Assembly (NCBI GenBank): GCA_029876055.1
Contig: CM056874.1
Location: 7,626,001 to 7,690,000, forward strand
Length of the DNA stretch: 64,000 nucleotides
DNA from: Madurella fahalii
Lineage: Eukaryota; Ascomycota; Sordariomycetes; Sordariales
Direction of reading: 5' to 3'
The notes beneath the pieces were generated by a model. The model was not told the origin of the DNA. It made no database searches and saw only the letters and a program-made list of their open reading frames with translations. The position numbers and the translations under genes are program-made. Below are positions 45,218 to 56,700 of this stretch, piece by piece. Positions within the stretch are counted from its first letter, which is position 1. Each line of letters starts with the position of its first letter.

Positions 45218-47872
45218 GGCGGCTGCGGCTGCAGCACATCCGGTGAGGCTGTCGCGGAGGCTTCTTCTTGGATAGTTCTCTCGAAAAAAAGGGTGCCTCG
45301 AATCCGATGATACGGCTCGCGATCTCCTGTTCCTGCGTGGCTTTGGTCTTCGTTGGTGTGTAAGCCTCGTGCGAGAGCGGCGCGGGGAGGTCGGTTCGCG
45401 GTCGAGAAACAGAAATATAACAAAGCAGCACGGATGGAGCAAATGGAAATGATGTAGGTAAACAAGGGCGCGAGAAGACAACCGGGCTTGGAGCCGTCTG
45501 AGCGACTATCCGTCTACGGGTCAAGGCGTCGTTGGTGCATACCGGCGTTTGCCGCCTGCCCTATCGTCATAGATCAACGAGGCTGTCGGATCGCGGCAAA
45601 CGAGAGCGCAAGCGCGCTGCTTTGGGCGTCTCGCCTGGTCCCCGCACCTCTAGTCCCCCGGTGTTGCCGTCGTATATTTTGTTGGTGTCGCCTGCTTTCT
45701 CGTCAACCCCAGAATTCGCGAAATTGGGATGTAGGTACGGTTGGTACGGTTGGTACGGTACGGTTACTAGGTGGCGGCACGGGGCTGTGGAGGGGCAACC
45801 GTCCAAAACGGCCGGCGAGCTCAGCCAGGGCTGCCTTGCCGGCCAGCCAGGATCAGGCATGGCAAATCAATGTGGGGACATTGCTGTTGGAATACCTTAT
45901 CGCGCCTTATCTCTAACGTTCCGGCTACCAGCTACCGGCCGCAGGTGGACTGCGGGGCACACCTTCCCGAGAAATGGGGATCAACGTCCACTATTTGGAC
46001 CCGTCGAGATTCCCGTTAATTCCCGGTATTAATACGCCGATGCGTGTCTCTCATCAGGTGTCTCGAGCATACCTCACCCATGCTAGTTTGGAGCTTACAA
46101 CTCGTCGAACCCCCCCCAGCTCTTGCATGACGCTACGAGCCGGCAACACGCATACATAGCCCTTGATGCCCCACGACCCACGCTTCTCCGGTCCTCCACT
46201 ATCCAGACGCTTCCGATGCTATCGTCGGCTGCCGCCCACTCTTCCGACGTCGGGCGTGTCCCGGTTCCGTCAGAGCCAGAGGGGACGTTGCGGGAGTCAG
46301 CTGAAAGCCATCCCACGCCCGGTTTAACGGCCAGCACACGTCGGTTGTCTCGGTGCTGCTGCTGGCCGCCCTCCATCTCGTCTCTAGGTCGTTCTTTGCC
46401 ATGCCTGGCTATTCGCCGGCTGCCTGCCTGCTGTAGATTTGTGTCGAGTTCCCGGTCACAGCCATGATTCATTGTACGGTGACCGACGCGTGCAAAAGAC
46501 CGGCGAGCCAACTCTGCCCGAGGAGGGACCGCCACGACATATTTCTAGCAACCATACTCTCCGAACACGGCATGCCCGCGATTGGCTAGTTGCGATCGAG
46601 TCTATCATTCCAAGCCCTCCGTACGCATGGAGCAGCTCCCAAGTTGGCAGTCGTCATCTTGGTCCAGTAATCGCCGCACTCAACATAGCCTGCGGCAGTA
46701 AACGAACCCTTCCGGAGGCGATGGCGGTACGCAAGCAGACAGCATAGACCCGGACGTGTGCCCTCCATGCTTGTAGGATGTCACAAGGCTCGGCCCGGGG
46801 ACAGGCCATGCGCGTCAGGCCGCGGGTTCCGAGTTCAGCCAGTGACTAGAAGGCACCTGGCGATCGTCTGCGGTGGCCAGCCACCTCTCCAAAGGACTTC
46901 TCACGGGACTCGGAGGCTGCTCCCCGGTAACAACGTGGCGAACCGTGAATCAGGCGGCGATGCCGCCCAGTTGCGCATCCCAGGAGCCCTGGGGTGTGTC
47001 GCAAGGACGTGGCATTGGGCCCGAGTTGCCGGTAACCAACACCGCTGAACAACCACTTCTCCAACTTGGTCTTTTTTATTTTTATTTATTTTTCTTTTTT
47101 CTCAGCTACCCCCAAGGCGGCCAAGCCTCGATATCTTGTTGTCGCCCAAAGAGACCTCCACGAGCTCGCCACGGCCTGCTCATTTCTCTATCCAGTGAGC
47201 CGCCATGGAAACCCGTCTGGAGGCGCCAGTGGGCCAAGATCTTCCGGGCACGTACGTCACCTAGCATTTACCTGCGGGAGGAGCAATTGATATGAGAGAC
47301 TTGCACGGCCTTCCATGTGGCAAAGGAAGCGACGGTGCGCATGAAGGGTCCAGAAGGCAGCTAGAAAAAAAAGGACGCACATGAGCCGCCGCCTCCTTGT
47401 ATGGGCCCGGCCGAACAAACGACTCGAGGCTTTCCGTATTACAATGTGAGAGATCATCTGAGATACATAACAGCCAAGACGGTTCAACATGAGTGTCTGC
47501 CCAGTGTCGCCCCTACCAGGGACCCCGTCACCGCCAGGGCCTCCCTCAGGGATAAGGTCGGGCGGTATAAAGCTATCACTCTCACTACCACCCCGAGGAA
47601 CTACCAAGGACCCGCACCGTCATCACCATCTTTAGCAGCAGCAGCATCACCGCCGAACCGAAACGGGCAGTCCAAAAGAATCTCATCAACCCTGACCCCA
47701 CCGAGCGGCGGATCCCATCACCGTCCATAACTTTCCCTCCAACCGTCAACCCAACCTCAAAAAAGGTATGTATCGTAGTATAGCCCTTTAGTAGTCCTCA
47801 CCTGTGGTCATACTGATTGATCGTCACCCACTGCTAGGCCCAAACGGACAAGCAAGTCCGCCACCAAGAGGG
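45218..47872. other. Long intergenic region, no supported gene
   Basis: About 2.65 kb upstream of the FYVE-RING gene. One short GGTACGGTT tandem repeat (45733-45766) and a T-rich patch (47070-47101). Frames here are short and motif-free. Confidence 0.5.
45733..45766. repeat. GGTACGGTT 9-bp tandem repeat
   Basis: About four copies of a GGTACGGTT-like unit, the last shortened, in the upstream flank of the FYVE-RING gene. Confidence 0.85.
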
Positions 47873-47989
47873 ATGGCCATGAAACTGTGCAATCACTCCA
47901 CCGTCCACGGCTGTTCCGAGGTGACATCCGCGGACAAGGCCCTCTGCAAACCCTGTGAGGAAAATCAATGCGGTTATAATAACCCCTGA
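47873..47989 (+). CDS. Doubtful short Cys-rich peptide, possibly a last exon
   Basis: 38 codons: MAMKLCNHSTVHGCSEVTS then ADKALCKPCEENQCGYNNP, with five Cys. An upstream donor (gtatgt at 47766) and acceptor (tag at 47837) would join it to an upstream segment, but no ATG-led upstream exon fits. The Cys spacing (C-x8-C-x10-C-x2-C-x4-C) suggests a small folded or metal-binding unit. I cannot name a family, and the call may be wrong. Confidence 0.22.
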   Translation: MAMKLCNHSTVHGCSEVTSADKALCKPCEENQCGYNNP

Positions 47990-49031
47990 GGTATTGGAGG
48001 GGCCACAACACATTATGGGTCTTTTGAGCTTGCCCTCCTCATGGTTGCGGTGGGCAACTCCTTTTTGTAGCTAATTAACTTTTTTGGGGGGGAGGGGGGA
48101 GAGAGGAGGGGAGGCCGGATTGCCTATACGGATAGTAGACTGGAGTATTACTTTTGTGAGGCGTTGGGTTTGGAGCGGGTAGATACCTCAAGGTTACATG
48201 TCCCAAGTAGAGCGTAATGCGATCAAAAGAGGTTTAGATTCCTTGGTGCACTCTTTGAAAATGGAGTTGAGGCGTGGTTCGCAAATGTCCGGTGAGGTCG
48301 ACCAGGTTCCTCGTGTGAACCGTTAATGACTACGACGACACAAGTTTACAACTTGGAGGCAGTTCTAGGCAGCCGCTTGTTTCGGGCCTATAACCCACTT
48401 CTCTGGCGTTTTACGGATCGGCGTGTGGCCGGCATGTCAAGTCCAACCCTTGCGGCTGATGTAATGATCAGCAACCGTCTCCCGCGTAGATCATGACTAA
48501 CGAGGCGCTTATTAGTGGTTTGTCGCGACTCGACCTAAATAAATTATTACTCAACACATGTTTCCACCCAACAGAATGAAGGCAACTGTGGGCAAAAGAC
48601 TGGTGGGTTTATTTATCATTTTCATTTCGTGCCCGAGGCATGCGCGGTTGCCATCAAATTTTGCAAAATCGCAAAAGACCCCGAGTGAACTCCCGCGCCG
48701 ATAATGCCACATAAGCCACGCCGTTAAGGGCCATCGCTTCTTGTCTAAATAACCAACATTGCCAGCCAGTAGCCCATTTTCTGAAGGAACTAGTGAGGTG
48801 CCCTGAGAATGCCGAATCATTGTCCCTTCTCTCTCTCTCTCTCTCTCTCCCCGCTCTCTCTCGCTCAAGATAAAAAAAATAAAACCCCAAGCCTTGCTTC
48901 CCCTGGGAATTAAGTGATATGGACCATGATCGAATCGAAGTACCAAAATAAGGTGGGTCCCGGTGCAGCCGTTGTTCATGACAGGTAGGTAGGTGATGTA
49001 AATGTCGTCCAAAATCTGACGCGGTTGTTGC
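47990..49031. other. Intergenic, 3' flank of the GPI-type gene
   Basis: No supported gene. Contains a CT dinucleotide run (48828-48849). Confidence 0.55.
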
Positions 49032-49442
49032 TTAAGCCAGGAGAGCAACACCGGCGCCGAGAGCGCCGAGTAGCAGAGCAGGCTGGATGAAGAGACCGGC
49101 CGCACCGGCCGTGGCGATGCTGGTGGGAGCCTGCGTCTGCGAGCCGGTGGGGATGACCTGGCCCGATGTCCCGGTGATCACGGGACGGGAGCTGGAGAGG
49201 ATGAAGGACGAGCTGGCGGTAGGACCGACAGTGCTGGTCGAGTTGGACAGCGGGAAGGTCCAGGTTGTCGTGGTCGAGGTGGTGGTTTCGGTGCGTCCCG
49301 GGCAGTTGGTGGCGGTCGGGTTGCACTCGGTGATGGTGACCGTCTTGGTCAGGGTCTGGGTCGACGTGGTGGTGCTGTCGACCTCAGCGGCGACCATGGA
49401 CAGGCCAGCGGCCAGGACGGCGATGATGCTCTTGAGCTGCAT
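49032..49442 (-). CDS. Small Thr/Ser-rich GPI-anchored surface protein
   Basis: 136-aa intronless protein. Signal peptide MQLKSIIAVLAAGLSMVAA; mature part almost wholly Thr/Ser with STQTLTKTVTITECNPTATNCPG holding the only two Cys; then a hydrophobic C-terminus (GLFIQPALLLGALGAGVALLA) suitable as a GPI-attachment signal, with the likely omega site in the SIATAGAAG stretch. This architecture fits a heavily O-glycosylated small cell-wall protein. No named family is recognised beyond that general type. The start is fixed by the signal peptide. Confidence 0.82.
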   Translation of the reverse strand: MQLKSIIAVLAAGLSMVAAEVDSTTTSTQTLTKTVTITECNPTATNCPGRTETTTSTTTTWTFPLSNSTSTVGPTASSSFILSSSRPVITGTSGQVIPTGSQTQAPTSIATAGAAGLFIQPALLLGALGAGVALLA

Positions 49443-52335
49443 TTTGGCTGACTGCGGTGGTGTTCAGGGATGATGACGGGGCTTGTAATTCCGGAGTCGT
49501 GCGCGCTGAGAATATCGTGCCGGAAAGATGAGAGATCAACGAGACCGGCGTTTGCTTTGACGAATGCAGAAGACTGTCAAGTTGATCAGAGGAACGACGG
49601 TTAAAAGAGCGTAAGGCTGACGCCGGAATAGAAAAGCAAAAGAGCGTGGGCAGCTGCTGGGACGGCACTGTGAGGGAGAGGGGAAAGGGAGGAAGGAGCG
49701 CGGAGCGGCTGGCGGGAGTGGGCATCGTCCTTTTTAGGGCCCCCGAATGGCACAGAATTTGGTTGGCGGCGCGCCCTGACACAGCGCCCATGTTCTGTGC
49801 CGGATGGCGCCTGCTGGGGAGCCTGCTGGGGATCCCACTGGGGACGACGGCACCAACCGGGATTGGGGCTGTTGCCACACCCTGCTTCCGTACCTTGCAG
49901 GCGCGAAAAGCTGGGAACCCACTTCGTGAAGCGACCCATCCCCATTGGCCACCGAGCGCTCAATCTGCAAGGAACAGACAAGCACCGGCCAGTCGTTTTG
50001 GAGACTGTGGGCATCATAACTTGGCATTCTCACCATCCTTGCTTCAATCTGAACTGTGGACGAGACAAGTGGGCGACCTGTTGTACGTAGTACGGCCTTG
50101 GGCAGCAGTGGGCAACAGCTCATTCGGATGACAGCATCCTGCAGAAATCTGCGCGGATTTTCTGATTGCCACGTTTCGATACATGTTTCTTTTTGTTCGG
50201 TAGAGTAATCTATATCTTAGTCATGCCCGACAAACACTCGGCCGCAGAATTCTGCGCACGCTCTTCCTGCCAGGGCAGGCTTCCTGCTGCTGCGGTGTTG
50301 AGGCGGCCAGGGTCTGACACCGCCGCCCGCGGGTGACAAAAAAAGCTCTTGTGAGAAAACCGGAGGGTCAGACGAAGCGCACACGACCGCGTCACGGTCA
50401 CGGCGGCGACGGGCACAACAGGAAACCCCTACCATCCGCAGTGCGAAAGCACCACATGATTTTTGCGTTCGTTCGAGATGAGACGGGGGTCGTGATGAAG
50501 GGTCCCAGCATCGTTGCCGTGGGGCATGAAACCAACCATCAAAATGAAGGTGGCCCGAGTGGCAGCGGAACAAGCGCTTGGCAGAAGGTTATTTCAATGG
50601 TGGGATTTCGAGCCAGGGCAACCCAAGCCGACAAGAACCCCCTTTCAATCTCCATTGATTGCTGGTCCACCGCCCTCTGGGGTCCTCTGGGGTTGGCCTT
50701 GCCAGAACTAGAAGGAGTGGGCGTCGTTATCACGAGCGAAATGTCGCTAATGAAGCTATCATGACCCATCTTCCGATTCGATTCATTCCCCCGCGAGCCG
50801 TCTCCATGGCAAAATTCTGCGGTATGGGCCGTCGTCAAGGTGAGGGTGGACCTCCTATGGCCTAGGCCTGGTGTCTCCGCGCCTCCACGCTGCTCATCAT
50901 CGCATACATGGCTGTCGTTTTGCCGATCTTGAAGGCTCTAGTCCGGCCGTCACCGAGCTCGGAAATCGTCCGGGGTTCCGCCGTGGCGCATCCGCGACGG
51001 TTGCAACTGCAGCAGCAACCATAGCAGCAACAGACGCAACCAAGTGAACATCTGATGCGGCATTCTGGACTGTCGTCCATTCCAGTTTGAAACTGTGGTC
51101 TGATTGTTGATTGGCACCTTTTGTCGTCCTCAACACCGGTCGGCTGCGCTCCATCTGATGATCGCCGGTCGCCTCCAGGGGTCGGTCCATCCTTTTCTAG
51201 CCTGCCCAGCCTGGGCAGCCACTCCTGCCTTTTCCTTGCTCTAGGCTGTTCTTGGACGGAGTACTGTTCGAGCGAGATGTGTAGCCGTGTCAGGGTGTCC
51301 TCAGCGAATAATGACAACGCCTTCAAGCCATCCGTTTCCTGCCGTAGTGGAAGTTCTACGTTCGAGCTCTGGGTGCGCCGGTGACTGGACGCCTTGGCCT
51401 TGTGCTTTCTCGGCCTCTTCCTGGGCATCACCGGAAACAGAAAACCAAGCATGCACATAGTTGCAGGGGACGAGGGTGCAGATGAGGGATGAAGAATGAA
51501 GAATTGCCCTCAACTGCAGTTATCGACCTTCCCGGCAAGGAAACACTATATAGACTTTCCAGAGGCTGCGTTTGCTAGCATCATGAGGCGCGCTCAACTC
51601 CTTTGTTTCCCGCTGACCGGTCTTTGCTGTTGAGCGAACCCACCGTACTTCTCTTAAGACACTTCTGCAAGCAATCGCCGAGTACAGCAAATTGCCGGGG
51701 CGCGGAAGAACAAGCCGCGAGGTCGCACTGACAGCATTAGATGCGAGACCAATGTGTCTCGCGATTGTCGCAATCATGGCCAGGGAAGAGAGCTTTGTCT
51801 CAAAAGACTGTGACGATCCCCCAAATCAGCGTCTCATTCGCCATGCCAGCACGGTCAATAAGAGATATATGGTCGTATCTCTTCCCCCTGTTTTATCGAG
51901 CAATGTCCCGTAGATAGGGGGAAGATTAAGCAGACGTCAAACCTTTGGATCAACGCTGAGGACTTGGGCTGATAATGTCTTGCCGACGGCAGTGGAATTG
52001 CCGTTAGACCCCTCGTTTCATCCCTTTCTAGTCAACCGCGTTGCGCACTATATGCTGCTCGGCCACATCGCTACGCAGCAAGCCAGAGAGCGTCATTGGG
52101 TTGCGAGAGGAAACAGCAGCTGCTTTTGCTTTTCTCTGCGCAATCTCGCATCTCGCTAGTCGCCATCTGCCCCAGCGACGCCCCTCTTCAGCTACCCCGC
52201 AAAGGTAATCAGCTAGGCGAGCAACAACCCCCTTTTAGCTCTCTAGGTACAGTAGAGTACATACCTGCCTAGAGACCCGACACTTGGAGCTCGGCAATCA
52301 AGAGCTCGAGAGACATCTGGCCTAGAGAAGGGAGA
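49443..52335. other. Sparse region, one doubtful ORF
   Basis: About 2.9 kb upstream of the SH3BGR gene. Apart from the doubtful ORF at 50862-51458, frames are short and lack splice or motif support. Confidence 0.45.
50862..51458 (-). CDS. Doubtful 198-codon ORF with a Cys cluster
   Basis: Frame beginning MCMLGFLFPVMPRKRPRKHK, basic at its N-terminus, polar in the middle, and carrying ten Cys within about 20 residues near 150. The cluster coincides with GCA/GCT trinucleotide-like sequence (51004-51043), which gives Cys in this frame. No known family and no splice evidence. I keep it as a low-confidence candidate; it may be a chance frame. Confidence 0.2.
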   Translation of the reverse strand: MCMLGFLFPVMPRKRPRKHKAKASSHRRTQSSNVELPLRQETDGLKALSLFAEDTLTRLHISLEQYSVQEQPRARKRQEWLPRLGRLEKDGPTPGGDRRSSDGAQPTGVEDDKRCQSTIRPQFQTGMDDSPECRIRCSLGCVCCCYGCCCSCNRRGCATAEPRTISELGDGRTRAFKIGKTTAMYAMMSSVEARRHQA

Positions 52336-53443
52336 ATGGAGAGCCTGCCCGAAGAAGTCAATCACAGCGGGGGACAAGTGAGCATCATGGCGTCCGAAGG
52401 CACTGAAGCCAAGTCGTACTCGACCGACCCCGCGCTCTACATATACACGTCGCTGACGGCCGGCTCGTCGCACATTGTCACGGCCACGTCGCGGCTCGAG
52501 ACGATTCTGCGCGCCAACCGCGTGCCCTTCAAGGCCATCGACCTTGCGACCGATGAGAAGGCGCGTATGCTATGGGGTCGACGCGCCGGCAAGGACGCCG
52601 GCGGCCGCCAGCGCAAGCTCCCCGGCCTGGTTCAGATGGGCATGGTCCTAGGTGTATGTCGCATTTCCCCTTATTGACTCCTCCTACAGACCCCCCGCTA
52701 ACACGGGGCCCAAGGATCTCGTCGAAATCGAAGAATGGAACGAGTACGGCGAGCTCAAGGAGCACGTCACCTTCTACTACGACGAGTTCACCCAGCCGCC
52801 CATCAGCCAGGCCCCGAAACCCGCCCCCCCAGCAGCTCCAGCAGCGGCAGCAGCAACCGCGTCCTCCAAACCAGCCGTTCCCCCCGCGGCCCCAGCACCG
52901 GTGCCCCCGCCGGCGCCCGCACCAAAGACGGCGCAACCACCCAAGACGACCACCCTCCCCGTCCGAAGCATAGCCGAAGAAGCCGCCCAAAAAGCAAAGC
53001 AAGTCCACCTGCAGAGCCTCCGGGATAAGGTCCATGGCAAGGGCTCACCCACATCCCCCTCAACAACCACACCCATTCCCACGACCACAACATCCCCTAC
53101 CTCCGCGCCTCCAGCGGCGGCGGCGGCGGCAGCAGCAGTAGCCGGCCTGCAGTCCCCGACGTCGTCCGGGTGGAAAGGCCCGGGCGCCGACATCAGCAGC
53201 GCGACGACGCTCCTCCAGAGCCCCAAGTCGACGGGCTGGAAGCCGACAGACGTGGAAGCGCCCGTGACCGAGCTGCACGGGTCCGTGGTGGAGCCGGCGT
53301 CGGCCGAGGAGATCGCGGCGGTGGAGCAGGCCGAGACGATCAGGGAGGAGCCTGAGGAGGAGCCTGAGGAGGAAGAGGAGGAGGAAGAGGAGGACGAAGA
53401 GGAGGACGAAGAGGAAGAGGAGGAGAAGGCGAAGGGGAAATAG
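52336..53443 (+). CDS. SH3BGR-type thioredoxin-fold protein with acidic tail
   Basis: SH3-domain-binding glutamic-acid-rich (SH3BGR) family: a glutaredoxin/thioredoxin fold without a redox CxxC. Exons 52336-52653 and 52715-53443; 1047 nt, 348 aa, phase 0; a later Met at 52387 (MASEGTEAKSYSTDP) would give 331 aa. Fold landmarks: LYIYTSLTAGSSHIVTA, LRANRVPFKAIDLATDEKAR, and LPGLVQMG followed after the splice by DLVEIEEWNEYGELKEHV. The rest is Ala/Pro-rich low complexity with two SPTSSGWKGPG/SPKSTGWKPTD repeats, ending in a long Glu run (GAGGA repeats, 53347-53430). The role of the protein is unclear; family members are thought to act as adaptors. Confidence 0.85.
53347..53430. repeat. GAG/GAGGA repeat coding an acidic tail
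   Basis: Imperfect GAGGAGGAA units produce the poly-Glu/Asp tail of the SH3BGR-type protein. Confidence 0.85.
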
Positions 53444-53721
53444 AATCCACATGGAAGAGGAGGAGGAGGGATGAGCGGGAGAGCGGAGAGCATAGCTTTT
53501 TGTAATCGGTTTGATTGGCGCGGATGATTCTAATATCGGTTGTCTATCTATTTGTGGTTTTACTGCAATTCAAGCGGTTGGGTGTATTCATATCCTAAGG
53601 GAGTTGTGATATGGCTTGCGAGAGATACTGTTGGAAAGCGCATTGCCACCACATCTACCACCATTACGATTTGATCCATCTCACTGACTCATTGACATGA
53701 CGACACCTATATAACAACAAA

Positions 53722-56700
53722 CTAGTCATACAACCCGTCATCACCGCCCCCCGCCCCGTCCACAAACGGAGCCGCAGCAACCTCCTTCTCCTTCCCCTTG
53801 TCTCTAATGACGGTCTTCCCACTCCCATTCGTCCCATTCCCGCCATCGGACTCGTCACTGTCTAACGCAACCGCCTTGCCCTTACCCTTACCCGCGGGCG
53901 CCTTGCCCTTGCCTTTACCCGACGCGCCCGAGGTCGTCCTCCTTCCCGTCAGCCCCAACCGGGCTGCCGTCCCGTTCTGCTTCTCCTTCTCCTTCTCCTT
54001 GTCCTTCTGTCCCTCAAACGTGGCCCGTACACGCTCGTAATGCTCAAGCTCGCCCGCGCTGACGCTGGGTATCAGCTCGCGGTGGGCGTCGATGAAATCC
54101 TGCTCGGTGACCATGACGGAAATGTCTTCTTGGGTCGCGTAATGGTCAAAGAAGTTGGCCGTTGAGATGGGCGGCTGCTGTTGGCGAGACGGGTCCGAAT
54201 TGATAGCCTTGATCTTGGCGTCCACCAGGCTGGCTTGCCGCGTGACGGCTTTCAGCATGGCGTCTGAGCAGAGGGCGTAGAAATCGGCGCCCGTGTAGGT
54301 GAAGGGGAGGCGCTCGGCCACAGCGCGGAGGGAGACGGAGGGGTGCAGTGCGAATCTTTGTGTTGCGTCAGTAACTATGATTCCTTGTTGATGGGAGGGG
54401 GTTAAAGATTAGAACTCACTTCCTTGTCAATGCCTCCATGATCTTGAGTTGCTTATCATGTGTGTCGGAGACACCCAGGTAAAGCATCTTGTCAAACCGT
54501 CCCGGCCGCAACAGCGCCTGATCCAGAAGATCAGGCCGGTTGGTCGCGCCGATGACGAACACGCCGCCGGTATCTTCGCCGCCAGACATGCCGTCCAGCT
54601 CGGCGAGCAGCTGCGACACAATACGGTCCATGACGCCGCCGCTATCGCCCTGGTTTCCTCGCTTCGGCGCAACGGAGTCCAACTCGTCGAAGAAGACGAC
54701 GCAGGGCCTCGCGTCGCGCGCCCGCTGGAATACACGTCGCACGTTGGCTTCTGACTCACCAATGTACATGTTGAGCAGCTCGGGACCCTTGACGCTAAAG
54801 AAGTTGAGGCTGTACTCAGTCGCAATGGCCTTGGCTAGGAGCGTCTTGCCCGTACCAGGCGGTCCATAGAATAATATGCCTGATCGCTTCTTCATGCCCT
54901 TGGCGAACAGCTCTGGCCTTTCTAACGGCAGCTGGATGGTTTCCGTGACCGCTTCCTTCACGTTGTTCAACCCTCCGACGTCATCCCAGGTCACATTGGG
55001 GATCTTGGGCGCGCCGATCGCATCAGCAAAGTTCTTGCGAGCAGCCTCGACAGCAACCTCAAAATCCTGCTTCGTGAGGCCCGATGCCGCCGGGCCGCCG
55101 GCTACCTGCACGTCCCGCAGAGTGACGGCTTGCTCTTCGCTCGTAGCATTAGCCGACAGCTGTTCCAAGCGAGACCGCTGCGCAACCAGTGCCCGCTCGA
55201 CAACATCGACCAGGTCTCCTGCCACGAGCGCGGCCGTTTTGAGGGCAATGCCGCCGAGGTCGACCTCCGGATCCAAAGCAACTCCGCGGTCATCCAAGAT
55301 CGTCCGCAGGATGCCCTCGCGCTCTCCCTCATCCGGCGCACTCATCTCTAGCTCATGGGTGAACAAGGCTCTGATGCCATCGGGCACCTTCTCTACTTCT
55401 GTTGTGGTTGCAATGAGCACTCTGGCGTCGGCCAAGATCTCCTTGATAGACGAGACCATCCGATCCGCTGTCAGAGCCTCGATATGACGGATGAGAAGAG
55501 CGCAGCAGTCCGCGCCGCAGCTCATGGCGCGTTCCGCACGCGAGGTTAAGAAGCCGGCCGTCTTCACGTCGCTTCCTCCTGCACCAGAGTCATTGACAAT
55601 ATCGTAGGCATCCACGGTAAAGGTATGCAGCCCAATGTCCATGCAAGCTTGGGAGGCAGTAGTGGCCTTGCCAATATTCCGTTGCGTCGAGACGAGGAGG
55701 ATCGCCACAGGGGGCATCTTGAGGTGTAAGGCAGGCTTACTAGTGGCGGCTGCCATGAGTTCCCGGAGTCTTCGCCTTAGGGGTGATATGTGTTGCCGCT
55801 CTGGCTCTGCCATCAGGGGTCCTGAAGGGCCCTTGGGCTGCTTTGGGAGCTTCCTGAGCCCCAGATAATACCGCCAACTGTTCGATATCGTGCCGGGGAC
55901 ACGGCTCGTTACGGAACCTGTCTGTTCAAGATGGGCCATTGAGATGTCCACGCAAGCGACAGAGCCCCATGGATTCTCCTCCTCTTCCGTTTCCTCGACC
56001 GCGTCCTGCTTCACCGGTTGGACGTGGCTAACCTTGAACCAGGCAACTTCGTCGTACTTCAGGTTACGGTCCGGCCATCCGCTGACAATCATGCCGAGAA
56101 CATCATCGACAGCCGAGTCGTCACCTGCTGCGGTACTCTCCTGCAATGCTCGCCCGAGTTGCGTATCGATGGGAACCGCAATCAGGTCCCCTGGTTTGAC
56201 AACACGTAGCCTTTTCTCAAAGTAGAATTTCAGGCCCGCCATAACGGCAGTCTGCACATCCCTCTCGACCGGAATCGGTGTCCTGACATGCTGCAAAATA
56301 ACCTCACGAGCAAAGGGCGGTTGGATGGGGTTCGCTGATTTGGATTGCGGGCCCTTGACAGCCTGCGATGCTCGTCTGATGGGCGAGAGACGCAGATAGG
56401 GGGGCTCTCGAGGTTCGCTAACGTGACTGGCGAGAGGTAGACGGTAGGGCTTAAGGACTTCTGTATCTGAGACTCGAAGAATGACATTCTCCGGCCGTCG
56501 TACTTGGAGCCCGCTACCCTAGCCACGGGACGACTGGAATAGCCCTCTGGTAGCCCGTAAACCCTCGCTGGTCTCCAATTCAGCTCCTCCGAGTCTTGTT
56601 CCACAAAGTTCCCCAGGCCGAACGCCCCAAAGCCGTTGGTGGGGGGTTCCTGAGATGCCTCTACCCGCACCCAGTCGCCAGAAAAACACCCGATTCTGGT

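Noticed and set aside
47401..47730. 110-codon plus-strand frame before the short Cys-rich peptide
   Set aside because: Different frame from the peptide, no valid junction keeps both, and composition is low-complexity.
48828..48849. CT dinucleotide run
   Set aside because: Ordinary intergenic microsatellite with no gene context.
56230..56380. C-terminal end of the first PEX6 frame as a natural shorter protein
   Set aside because: The residues after LANLES in that frame have no PEX6 similarity, while the other frame continues PEX6 without a gap; it is a frameshift tail.
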